From assembly GCA_946480655.1 (NCBI GenBank), contig CAMLKN010000019.1, positions 1-17,467 on the forward strand: a stretch of 17,467 nucleotides of DNA, in the 5' to 3' direction. The notes beneath the pieces were generated by a model, which did not search any database, was not told the DNA's origin, and saw only the letters and a list, made by a program, of their open reading frames with translations. This DNA comes from an uncultured Devosia sp. Its GTDB lineage: Bacteria; Pseudomonadota; Alphaproteobacteria; Rhizobiales; Devosiaceae. Shown here piece by piece: positions 1 through 5,596 of this stretch. How positions within the stretch are numbered: position 1 is the stretch's first letter; every line of letters starts with the position of its first letter. A program made the translations under genes and the position numbers.

Positions 1-430
1 CGAGACCGGCCCGCATGACCAGCGTCTGGGTCACCGTGAACCAGGTTTCGGGCAGGGCTGCCGCTTCGACCAGGCTCCAGCCTTCAGGCACCGGCAGGAC
101 CTGGCCGAAAGGCACGGCCACATATTCGGCATAGCCGCCGCCATTGCAGAGCGCCATGACCCGGTCGCCGAGACTGAACCCGGAGACTGCCTCGCCCATG
201 GCCACGATCTCGCCCGCCACCTCAAGCCCGGGCAGGGGTGAGGCGTCCGGGGGCGGTGCGTAGAGGCCGCGACGCTGTGCCAGGTCGGGTCCGTTTATCC
301 CCGCCGCCGCGACGCGGATCAGCACGTCGCCGGGACCCGGCTGCGGGACGGGGGCCGCGATGGGCGTCAGGACTTCGGGGCCGCCCGGGTTGGAAATGGC
401 GATGGCCGTCATCGTGTCTGGAATGGTCAT
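1..430 (-). CDS. NAD(P)H:quinone oxidoreductase, PIG3/TP53I3-like (5' part only)
   Basis: This is the N-terminal 143 residues of a medium-chain dehydrogenase/reductase; the rest lies beyond the left edge. The translation begins MTIPDTMTAIAISNPGGPEV and continues with an intact GroES-like fold: AAAGINGPDLAQRRGLY near residues 40-56, PGLEVAGEIVAMG near 67-79 and GGGYAEYVAVP near 97-107. The catalytic zinc cysteine of true alcohol dehydrogenases is absent, and LAQRRGLY plus AAALPETWFTV is typical of the zinc-free quinone oxidoreductase branch. Family members reduce quinones or related carbonyl compounds with NADPH in the cytoplasm. The first ATG (428-430) is used here because a GAGG lies just upstream, although very close. 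The ATG at residue 7 would give the shorter N-terminus also seen in the family. The gene diverges from the DUF1192 gene across an 80-bp gap. The family assignment is secure; the substrate is unknown. Confidence 0.9.
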   Translation of the reverse strand, partial: MTIPDTMTAIAISNPGGPEVLTPIAAPVPQPGPGDVLIRVAAAGINGPDLAQRRGLYAPPPDASPLPGLEVAGEIVAMGEAVSGFSLGDRVMALCNGGGYAEYVAVPFGQVLPVPEGWSLVEAAALPETWFTVTQTLVMRAGL

Positions 431-510
431 GCCTCATGCTGGCGCAAGCCCGCTTGCCCGGCAAGGGGACTGGGCTAAACTCGGATCGAAGACAACAAGG
501 AGCCAGGACA

Positions 511-693
511 ATGGACGAGGAAGATCGCAAGCGCCCGACAACGCATGAGCTGGGCATGAATCTGGACAGCCTGTCGGTGATCGAGCTGGAGGAGCGGATC
601 GGCCTCCTCGAAACCGAGATTGCCCGCCTGCGCGCGGCCATCGCCGCCAAGGGCGACTCGCGCAAGGCAGCGGAAGCGGCGTTCAAGTTCTGA
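511..693 (+). CDS. DUF1192 family small protein
   Basis: A 60-residue protein of the DUF1192 family, short acidic/basic proteins typical of alphaproteobacteria. The core SLSVIELEERIGLLETEIARLRAAI (about residues 20-44) is a predicted amphipathic helix or short coiled coil, followed by the conserved tail SRKAAEAAFKF. No catalytic motif or membrane segment is present, and no function is established for the family; it may oligomerise or act as an adaptor. The start is supported by AAGGAG at 497-502, 8 nt before the ATG. It stands head-to-head with the quinone oxidoreductase gene, and the two probably share the 431-510 intergenic region for promoters. Family identity is judged from the conserved sequence pattern and the full family length. 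Confidence 0.88.
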   Translation: MDEEDRKRPTTHELGMNLDSLSVIELEERIGLLETEIARLRAAIAAKGDSRKAAEAAFKF

Positions 694-750
694 CACGGCG
701 CAAATGTGATGGCACCGGAAGTGGTGCATCGGCATTGCATCACCTGAGCG

Positions 751-774
751 CTGTTAGTGTTAACAGTGTGTTAT
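751..774 (+). promoter_or_regulatory. Inverted repeat and degenerate CtrA-like site upstream of the 835 gene
   Basis: CTGTTA at 751-756 and TAACAG at 761-766 form a perfect 6-4-6 inverted repeat. Overlapping it, TTAA (760-763), seven bases and TTAT (771-774) match the CtrA consensus TTAA-N7-TTAA with one mismatch. The site lies 60-85 bp before the start of the small gene at 835. No convincing -10 element could be placed at the right distance, so it is only a candidate operator. Confidence 0.3.
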
Positions 775-834
775 CATTCTCGATCGGCGCCGGGGCGGCT
801 AGTCTGTCCCAATTGTCGAGGGGGGAATTGCGGA

Positions 835-1071
835 ATGGACTGGAACCTGTTGGGCGTTGCCTTGCTGCTCACATTGAGCGGGCTCTATTTCCTCGAGTCC
901 GAAGCGGCCAAGGCGCCGTTGCAGGAATTGCCGCGGCTCGTTCTACAACCGGCGCGTACGGCGCTCGAACGCGCCTGGCACACCGAGCCCTTGCAGGTTT
1001 TCATGCGGCAATTGCTGGCCGCACGCCAGCGGCGCTCCAACCTTTGGCTTATGGACAAAGGCCGGTTCTAG
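835..1071 (+). CDS. Small membrane-anchored hypothetical protein
   Basis: An unrecognised 78-residue protein. Residues about 4-20 (NLLGVALLLTLSGLYFL) form one hydrophobic segment, suitable for an N-terminal membrane anchor. The remaining 55 residues are basic and amphipathic, with many Arg and Leu (PARTALERAWHTEPLQVFMRQ), so the tail is likely cytoplasmic or membrane-peripheral. There are no Cys residues or enzyme motifs. The ATG at 835 is preferred to the GTG at 757 in the same frame because GAGGGGGGAA lies at 819-828, and the shorter start begins directly with the hydrophobic helix. A second small gene follows after 34 bp, so the two may be cotranscribed. Function is unknown; the ribosome binding site and sensible composition argue that it is a real gene. 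Confidence 0.6.
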   Translation: MDWNLLGVALLLTLSGLYFLESEAAKAPLQELPRLVLQPARTALERAWHTEPLQVFMRQLLAARQRRSNLWLMDKGRF

Positions 1072-1105
1072 TCTCATTGCCTATCTATCCGAGGAGGAGT
1101 TGGAC

Positions 1106-1315
1106 ATGGTGCGACAGGACGATCTTATTCTCGAGGGTGTCAATGCCAGCGAAGTGGCCTCGCTGCGCGCCTTGGACAAGGGAGACGTGAGCGCGGCGCG
1201 TCGGGACATCGCACCGCTCCATGCCAAGGGTTGGGTTGAACTGTTCGGCGACGACCCCATCATCACCCTGACCGGTCGTGCTCTGCTCGAACGCCAGGCC
1301 GCGCGGTTGCGCTGA
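1106..1315 (+). CDS. Small hypothetical protein, possible winged-helix fragment
   Basis: A 69-residue protein without a recognised family. The middle and end (DVSAARRDIAPLHAKGWVEL, then PIITLTGRALLERQ) read like the last helix and wing of a small winged-helix domain, where a line such as ITLTGRALLE often closes the fold. This is a resemblance only, and a DNA-binding role is inference. The ATG at 1106 has a strong GAGGAGG at 1091-1097, 8 nt upstream; the TTG at 1100 would sit only 2 nt from that motif and is rejected. It follows the membrane-anchored small gene by 34 bp on the same strand. An intrinsic terminator at 1452-1484 could end this transcript, but it lies 137 nt downstream and may belong to a separate RNA. 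Confidence 0.6.
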   Translation: MVRQDDLILEGVNASEVASLRALDKGDVSAARRDIAPLHAKGWVELFGDDPIITLTGRALLERQAARLR

Positions 1316-1348
1316 AGTCAATATTCAGGGTTAAGAATTCGCTGCCTG

Positions 1349-1388
1349 TTAAGCTCGAATTAATCTTTGGGCGGTAACTTGTCATTAT
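1349..1388 (+). promoter_or_regulatory. Perfect CtrA box with candidate -10
   Basis: TTAA (1349-1352), seven bases GCTCGAA and TTAA (1360-1363) form an exact match to the CtrA consensus TTAA-N7-TTAA. CATTAT at 1383-1388 is a 4-of-6 match to a -10 element. It lies 17 bp from TTAATC (1360-1365), which would be the -35 and overlaps the 3' CtrA half-site, as in CtrA-activated promoters of Caulobacter. Initiation would fall near 1394-1396. A further TTAA at 1331-1334 lies upstream. The box is seen directly; CtrA use is inferred. Confidence 0.55.
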
Positions 1389-1394
1389 TCAGAT

Positions 1395-1484
1395 TGTTCT
1401 GGATTTTTCAGAGTGGTTTCTCCCTCTGTTTGACGCCTCCCTGTTAACTTCGAGAGCTGCATCACTGCGGCTCTTTTTCTTTTT
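1395..1484 (+). ncRNA. Candidate CtrA-controlled small RNA with anti-SD loops
   Basis: A roughly 90-nt transcript is predicted between the CtrA-box promoter and the intrinsic terminator. It contains no convincing ORF. The first predicted hairpin pairs CAGAG (1409-1413) with CTCTG (1424-1428) around loop TGGTTTCTCC. The second pairs TTGAC (1430-1434) with GTTAA (1443-1447), with one G-U pair, around loop GCCTCCCT. The third is the terminator. Both upper loops expose CU-rich sequence (CTCC, CCTCCC) complementary to Shine-Dalgarno sites. That layout resembles the alphaproteobacterial alpha-r14/cuckoo sRNAs, which have C-rich anti-SD loops followed by a terminator. Both upper stems are short, and homology to a named family cannot be claimed. 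The alternative is that this is just the long 3' UTR of the 1106-1315 gene. Confidence 0.42.
1452..1484 (+). terminator. Rho-independent terminator
   Basis: AGAGCTGC (1453-1460) pairs with GCGGCTCT (1467-1474), with one internal T-G wobble, around loop ATCACT. G1452-T1475 can add another wobble. A T-rich tail, TTTTTCTTTTT at 1474-1484, follows directly. It terminates the candidate sRNA and/or read-through from the small genes, and it isolates rcdA from upstream transcription. Confidence 0.75.
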
Positions 1485-1522
1485 GGGCCCTGGACTTGCG
1501 GGGCTCAGCCTCGATCACAAAA

Positions 1523-1530
1523 TTAACAAT
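1523..1530 (+). promoter_or_regulatory. CtrA-like half site in the rcdA upstream region
   Basis: TTAACAAT at 1523-1530 differs by one base from the TTAACCAT half-site often associated with CtrA. It sits between the terminator and the rcdA start, 67 bp before the TTG codon, where rcdA's own promoter must be. No second half-site at 7-bp spacing is present, so this is weak evidence. Confidence 0.25.
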
Positions 1531-1596
1531 ACCGGGACCCATTGAGTGACCCTGCGGCCATATCGGGCTAGCATGATCCCATCGGAGGAATCCCAC

Positions 1597-2118
1597 TTGG
1601 CTGATAGCGGCGAAACCAGGCAGGCCATTGCGATCGGACCGCGTATCGTGGCGTCGAGCGGCTTCGATGCGCTCTATCGCGAGGGTATGGGCCTGATTGA
1701 GGCCGTCGCCGCCTATCTCGATGCAGAAGGGCGGGTCGAAAGCCGCATGCTGCCGCGCGAGGCTGGCTTCCTCTACGCCACCGAATCCATGCGCCTGACC
1801 ACGCGCCTGATGCAACTGGCTTCCTGGCTGCTGTTGCAGCGGGCCGTCAACGAGGGCGAGATCTCCCGCGACAATGCCCGCTCGGAAAAGGAGAAGGTAA
1901 AATTCTCCGCCACGCCATCTCAGCGCGGTGGGCCGGGCTACGATGACCTGCCGCAGACGCTGCGTGACTTCATCGACAAGGGCGATCGGCTGTTCGAGCG
2001 GGTGATGCAGCTCGACGCGCTGGAAAAGGGTGACTTGCCGGACGTGACGCCCGGCCTTGCCAATGGCGTTGCCGACCAGCTCTCCCGCCTCAAGGCCGCT
2101 TTCGCGCGGCCGATGTAA
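1597..2118 (+). CDS. rcdA: DUF1465 family protein, RcdA-type protease adaptor (TTG start)
   Basis: A 173-residue DUF1465 protein. In Caulobacter this family is represented by RcdA, an adaptor that works with CpdR and ClpXP to degrade the cell-cycle regulator CtrA. The family core is intact: FDALYREGMGLIEAVAAYLD (about residues 23-42), then TESMRLTTRLMQLASWLLLQ and RAVNEGEIS. It is mainly helical, with a flexible C-terminus. The likely start is TTG at 1597, because GGAGGA at 1584-1589 lies 7 nt before it. The in-frame ATG at 1573 and GTG at 1546 have no Shine-Dalgarno sequence and would extend the protein by 8 and 17 residues. Its stop codon directly abuts that of the convergent YciI-like gene. 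A CtrA box and a terminator lie upstream. The family call is strong; equivalence to RcdA rests on family knowledge. Confidence 0.85.
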   Translation: MADSGETRQAIAIGPRIVASSGFDALYREGMGLIEAVAAYLDAEGRVESRMLPREAGFLYATESMRLTTRLMQLASWLLLQRAVNEGEISRDNARSEKEKVKFSATPSQRGGPGYDDLPQTLRDFIDKGDRLFERVMQLDALEKGDLPDVTPGLANGVADQLSRLKAAFARPM

Positions 2119-2403
2119 CTAGCCCTTCAATCCTTCCAGCCCCGGTGCGGTGCGGCTGAGCACGATTTCGGTGATGTCGTATTGCGCCACGCCGGCAGTG
2201 ACGAACGGGTCGGTGGCGGCCAGCGCCTCGAGTTCGGCCCGCTCACCATGGGCGAGGATGACGCCACCGGTGCGGGGTTCCTTGCGGCCGGAGGCGAGGA
2301 ACAGGCCTTCGTCATAGCCCATGGCGACCCAGGCCATATGCGGCGCGATATGCTTGTCCACCTCGTTGAGGGGAGCGGTGTAGGTCAGCGACAGGATGAA
2401 CAT
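2119..2403 (-). CDS. YciI-like protein
   Basis: A 94-residue ferredoxin-like alpha/beta protein of the YciI family. The pattern MFILSLTYTAPLNEVDKHIA, then PHMAWVAMGYDEGLFLASGR and TDPFVTAGV matches the family. His22 (PHMAW) and Asp65 (TDPF) are the paired conserved residues often proposed as an active-site dyad. The family is cytoplasmic and its biological reaction is mostly undefined; some relatives dehydrochlorinate or handle small aromatic metabolites. The start at 2403 is chosen over the ATG at 2424 because GGAG lies 6 nt upstream and because the longer form would run into the rpmE terminator hairpin. The gene converges on rcdA with no intervening base. Confidence 0.88.
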   Translation of the reverse strand: MFILSLTYTAPLNEVDKHIAPHMAWVAMGYDEGLFLASGRKEPRTGGVILAHGERAELEALAATDPFVTAGVAQYDITEIVLSRTAPGLEGLKG

Positions 2404-2422
2404 GGCATGCTCCGGGCAAGAC

Positions 2423-2448
2423 AAAGCCCGGCGCGAGGGCCGGGCTTT
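2423..2448 (-). terminator. rpmE terminator
   Basis: AAAGCCCGGC (2423-2432) pairs perfectly with GCCGGGCTTT (2439-2448) around loop GCGAGG. Read on the minus strand it lies 23 nt after the rpmE stop, and the stem ends in TTT with a weak T-rich continuation (TTTGTCTTG). The tail is short, so termination may be partial and could allow some read-through into the YciI-like gene. Confidence 0.7.
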
Positions 2449-2471
2449 GAAAATCTTCCAGACAGGGTGGC

Positions 2472-2693
2472 TTAGATGCCGAGACCCTTGAAGCGCTCCT
2501 TGAAGCGCGAGACGCGACCGCCGCGGTCCATCAGCTGGCCCGAGCCGCCGGTCCAGGCGGGATGGGTCTTGGGGTCGATGTCGAGCTGCAGCGTGTCGCC
2601 TTCCTTGCCCCAGGTCGAGCGGGTCTGGTAGGTGGTGCCGTCGGTCATGACCACGTTGATGGTGTGGTAGTCGGGATGGATGTCGGTCTTCAT
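2472..2693 (-). CDS. rpmE: 50S ribosomal protein bL31, zinc-free form
   Basis: A 73-residue bL31 protein of the large ribosomal subunit, which helps form the B1b bridge between subunits. The sequence [20 protein letters not shown], with [27 protein letters not shown] and [13 protein letters not shown] further on, is the standard alphaproteobacterial form. It has no cysteines, so it lacks the zinc ribbon of zinc-binding L31 and is a C-minus type. The start at 2693 fits family length and has GAGG at 2700-2703, 6 nt upstream. The TTG at 2705 would add four residues and is unlikely. A perfect 18-bp palindrome lies just upstream in the leader. The gene diverges from the ABC exporter. Confidence 0.97.
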   Translation of the reverse strand: MKTDIHPDYHTINVVMTDGTTYQTRSTWGKEGDTLQLDIDPKTHPAWTGGSGQLMDRGGRVSRFKERFKGLGI

Positions 2694-2711
2694 CTCTTGC
2701 CTCAAATCAAA

Positions 2712-2729
2712 CGGGCGCCGCGGCGCCCG
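2712..2729 (-). promoter_or_regulatory. rpmE: Perfect palindrome in the rpmE leader
   Basis: CGGGCGCCG (2712-2720) is followed directly by its reverse complement CGGCGCCCG (2721-2729). In RNA this would form a 7-bp, almost all-GC stem with a CGCG tetraloop. It ends 8 nt upstream of the GAGG ribosome binding site of rpmE. bL31 synthesis is autoregulated through its leader in E. coli, so an analogous role is possible. A protein-binding operator is the alternative. Confidence 0.4.
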
Positions 2730-2926
2730 GAGAGCATCAATCTGGTGTTGGGCGGCTTCCTACAGCAGAAGATCGGGTTCTGCAAGGGCGCAGAGCGCTT
2801 TGGCGTGAACAACTGGCGCGGCAATATGGATGGTCCGCTTGCGGTTGCGGGTCCGGGCGCCTGCCCCTATATGGGTGCGATTGCTGGCAAGCGCCGGCCC
2901 ACCAGCACAAGCGGCGCGTTCCAGCC

Positions 2927-4744
2927 ATGACAGACCAGGCCGTTTCGGCAGCAACGGACCCCGACAAGATCGTCTCCGAAGTCAAGGCGGCGCCGCGCCA
3001 GTTGCAGCCGCTGCGCCGGCTCCTGCCTTTCCTGCTGCGCTATCCGTTGCGCCTGTCGCTGACCATTCTCTTCCTGCTTGTCTCGGCCATTTCCTCGCTC
3101 GCCATCCCGGCGGTCCTTGGCGGGGCGATCGACGAAGGCTTCGTTGCCCAGAATATCGACATGGTGGGCCAGTATGGCTGGCTGATCATCGGCATTGCCG
3201 CCATCATGGCCGTGGCCAGCGGTGCGCGCTTCTATTTCATTTCGGTCATCGGTGAGCGCGTCGTGGCCGATCTCCGGCAGGCGGTATTCTCGCATCTGCT
3301 GCGGCTCGAAACCCGCTATTTCGATACGCACCGCGTGGGCGAACTAACCAGCCGGCTCAATGGCGACACGGTTTCCATCCGCAATGCAGTGGGCTCGAGC
3401 TTCTCGCTGGCCTTGCGCTCGATGGTCACGATCATCGGCGCGCTGACCATGATGGTCCTCACCAGCCCGGTACTGACCCTGGGCGTAGTCGTGGCGCTGC
3501 CCGCCATTCTCATTCCGGTCATGGTCTATGCCCGGCGCCTGCGCGGCATGTCGCGCAAGACCCAGGATGCGCTGGCTGATCTTTCCGCCATGGCCACCGA
3601 GATGCTGGGGGCCAACCGCACGGTCAAGGCCTTTACCCAGGAAGATGTGCAGTCGGCCCATTACAGCGTCAGCAGCGAAACCAGCTACCGGGCCGAGGTC
3701 AAGCGCCTCGGCGCCCGGGCTGTGCTGGTGGCGCTGGTGATTTTCCTCGGCACGGCAGCGCTTGTCGGCCTTGTCTGGTGGGGCGCGCGCTCGGTGTTCG
3801 AAGGCTCGGTGACGGCCGGGCAGCTGGCGCAGTTCCTGGTGTATGCTCTCATGGCTTCGGGCGCCCTCACCAATGTGTCGGAAGTCCTCGGCAACCTGCA
3901 AAGCGTGGCCGGGGCGACCGAGCGGCTGACCGAAATCCTCGATACCGATGCCGAAATCGTCGATCCGGCGCGGCCCAGGGCGCTGCCCATGCCGCCGCTT
4001 GGCACCGTGGCCTTCGACGCCGTGACCTTTTCCTATCAAGGGGCGGGTGGCGATCCCGTGCTGCGCGATGTCAGCTTTGCCGTGGGCAAGGGCCAGACCG
4101 TGGCGCTGGTCGGGCCGTCAGGCTCGGGCAAGTCGACGACGCTGTCGCTGCTGCAGCGCTTCTACGATGTCACGGCTGGCACGATTCTCGTCGACGGGAT
4201 CGATATTCGCGATGTCACCCTTGCCGATCTCCGGCAGCGTTTCGCCTATGTCGAGCAGGAGCCGATCATCTTTGCCGGCACCATTGCCGAGAACATCCGC
4301 TTCGGCAAACCCGATGCCTCCATGGACGAGGTGGTCGCGGCGGCCAAGGCAGCGCTGGTCGACGATTTCGTGGGCGACCTGCCCAAGGGCTATGACACTG
4401 TGGTGGGCGAGCGGGGCGTGATGCTCTCCGGCGGGCAGAAGCAGCGGTTGGCCATTGCCCGCGCCATTCTGAAGAACGCCCCCATTCTGCTGCTCGACGA
4501 GGCGACTTCGGCGCTCGATGCGCAGTCCGAGCGGCTGGTGCAGACCGCGCTCGAACACCTCATGGAAGGCCGCACCACGCTGGTCATCGCCCACCGCCTC
4601 GCCACTATCCGCGACGCCGATACGATCCTGGTGCTCGATGGCGGCCAGATCATCGACCAGGGCACGCATGACGAACTGGTGGCCAAGGGCGGACGGTACG
4701 CGGAACTCGCCAAGCTGCAGTTCCGGCTGGACGAGGTGGGCTAG
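2927..4744 (+). CDS. ABC exporter with fused permease and ATPase, MsbA/ATM1 type
   Basis: A complete 605-residue half-transporter, expected to work as an inner-membrane homodimer. The membrane domain has six helices, near residues 43-66, 85-105, 162-180, 182-202, 264-286 and 299-317. The ATPase domain carries Walker A GPSGSGKST (396-404), signature LSGGQKQR (500-507), Walker B LLLDEATSALD (521-531) and switch His556 in VIAHR. All catalytic residues are present. The family exports lipids, drugs or other hydrophobic molecules; nothing here fixes the substrate. The N-terminal 30 residues are soluble and variable. The ATG at 2927 is the first plausible start, but it lacks a strong Shine-Dalgarno sequence. 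The gene is divergent from rpmE and ends 15 bp before a pair of palindromic repeats that separates it from thiN. Confidence 0.93.
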   Translation: MTDQAVSAATDPDKIVSEVKAAPRQLQPLRRLLPFLLRYPLRLSLTILFLLVSAISSLAIPAVLGGAIDEGFVAQNIDMVGQYGWLIIGIAAIMAVASGARFYFISVIGERVVADLRQAVFSHLLRLETRYFDTHRVGELTSRLNGDTVSIRNAVGSSFSLALRSMVTIIGALTMMVLTSPVLTLGVVVALPAILIPVMVYARRLRGMSRKTQDALADLSAMATEMLGANRTVKAFTQEDVQSAHYSVSSETSYRAEVKRLGARAVLVALVIFLGTAALVGLVWWGARSVFEGSVTAGQLAQFLVYALMASGALTNVSEVLGNLQSVAGATERLTEILDTDAEIVDPARPRALPMPPLGTVAFDAVTFSYQGAGGDPVLRDVSFAVGKGQTVALVGPSGSGKSTTLSLLQRFYDVTAGTILVDGIDIRDVTLADLRQRFAYVEQEPIIFAGTIAENIRFGKPDASMDEVVAAAKAALVDDFVGDLPKGYDTVVGERGVMLSGGQKQRLAIARAILKNAPILLLDEATSALDAQSERLVQTALEHLMEGRTTLVIAHRLATIRDADTILVLDGGQIIDQGTHDELVAKGGRYAELAKLQFRLDEVG

Positions 4745-4758
4745 GGAGCGCGTAGGCC

Positions 4759-4803
4759 GCCCTCGTCCTTCGAGGCCGCTTCGCGGCACCTCAGGATGAG
4801 GGC
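4759..4803. repeat. Intergenic palindromic repeat, pair 1 copy A
   Basis: A 45-bp imperfect palindrome beginning GCCCTCGTCCTTCGAGG and ending CCTCAGGATGAGGGC, with a GC-rich centre. It can fold into one long hairpin. It lies between the converging ABC exporter and thiN genes, and its partner follows 24 bp later in the opposite orientation. It resembles the dispersed palindromic repeats common between genes in Hyphomicrobiales genomes, and it may also help terminate both genes. Confidence 0.7.
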
Positions 4804-4827
4804 CGTGGATGGATCAAGCTTGCCGTA

Positions 4828-4871
4828 GCCCTCATGGTGAGGTGCGAAGCGAAGCCTCGAACCGCGAGGGC
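4828..4871. repeat. Intergenic palindromic repeat, pair 1 copy B
   Basis: A 44-bp imperfect palindrome beginning GCCCTCATGGTGAGGTGCG and ending CCTCGAACCGCGAGGGC. Its sequence matches the reverse complement of copy A except in the middle and at one stem step. There copy A (reverse complement) has CC opposite GG, while this copy has GG opposite CC. The paired exchange keeps the hairpin. It ends 8 bp before the thiN stop codon. Confidence 0.7.
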
Positions 4872-4878
4872 GAGAGGT

Positions 4879-5568
4879 TCAGCCCAGGCACAGTTCCACC
4901 AGATCCCACAGCCGCTCCCGCCCCAGGATCAGCAGCCAGGGTGTTTCGTCCCTGGGGACGATTTCCACGCGCCCGCCGGTGCCCTCATTGGACGTGCCCA
5001 GGCGGCCCGCAGGATCGAGCAGCAGGTCATTCATCGGATAGAAGAGGCCCTTGGTGCGCTCGAAGACGATCGGCACCAGCGGATGCACCGAAATGCGTTC
5101 CTTGTGCGCGGCGTCGAAGGCGAAAGGTCCGGACACGGCGAGGGCCACGTCGGTCTCGTCGACGAGAATGACGCGCCGGCTCTGCGCCACTTCGTGCAGG
5201 GCGCTGAGTGCGGCCAGCGTATGGTCGAGCCTTTTGCCCGTCATGCCCAGCGCCAGCGTCACCGGGGCGCTGGTGGAGTAGAGCGCCTTCTGGAAGTCGG
5301 TGGTGATCTGCTCGGGGATATGGATGACGCGCGTGCGTTGCTCCCAGCCACCCCGGTCCTCAATCGAATCAAGGTCACCCAGGATGGCCTCGGGCACGAG
5401 GCCTGCCGCCCCGATGGCATTGCCGCCGCCATCGGCGCCCACGAGAGCGACGCCATGCGCCACGAGCTCGTGCAGAAGCGCGATATCGGTGGTACCGCCG
5501 CCGACAATGGCGAGGGGGCGATCAAAGCTCAGCAGGGTCTTTTCAGTAGACTGAATGGGGGATTGCAC
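4879..5568 (-). CDS. thiN: Thiamine pyrophosphokinase (GTG start)
   Basis: A 229-residue thiamine pyrophosphokinase, which transfers pyrophosphate from ATP to thiamine to make the cofactor TPP in the cytoplasm. Family motifs appear in order: ADGGGN (residues 45-50), GDLDS (64-68), TTDFQKAL (89-96) and GMTGKRLDHTLAAL (108-121), which form the ATP/metal and thiamine sites. The C-terminal beta-sandwich that binds thiamine follows from about residue 140. The best start is GTG at 5566-5568, with GAGAG about 10 nt upstream; no in-frame ATG is available near the N-terminus. This codon overlaps the -35 element proposed for the divergent thiBPQ promoter. Its partners are clear: ThiBPQ imports thiamine and this enzyme activates it. 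It is convergent with the ABC exporter. Confidence 0.94.
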   Translation of the reverse strand: MQSPIQSTEKTLLSFDRPLAIVGGGTTDIALLHELVAHGVALVGADGGGNAIGAAGLVPEAILGDLDSIEDRGGWEQRTRVIHIPEQITTDFQKALYSTSAPVTLALGMTGKRLDHTLAALSALHEVAQSRRVILVDETDVALAVSGPFAFDAAHKERISVHPLVPIVFERTKGLFYPMNDLLLDPAGRLGTSNEGTGGRVEIVPRDETPWLLILGRERLWDLVELCLG

Positions 5569-5591
5569 TCTGGGTTTTCTCTCAATATGGT
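5563..5591 (+). promoter_or_regulatory. thiB: Candidate sigma70-type promoter for thiBPQ
   Basis: TTGCAC at 5563-5568 and TATGGT at 5586-5591 are separated by 17 bp, giving good matches to TTGACA and TATAAT. Initiation would fall around 5597-5599, exactly at the base of the riboswitch P1 stem. The -35 element coincides with the thiN GTG start codon on the other strand. Confidence 0.5.
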
Positions 5592-5596
5592 CCGCA

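Noticed and set aside
708..730. Hairpin after the DUF1192 gene (GCACC/GGTGC extended by GAT/ATC) as a terminator.
   Set aside because: It has a bulge and no T-tract, so the evidence for termination is too weak.
2826..2930. A 34-codon frame whose stop overlaps the ABC exporter start (ATGA), suggesting a leader peptide.
   Set aside because: No ribosome binding site precedes its ATG and the peptide has no recognisable feature. The overlap alone is not enough.
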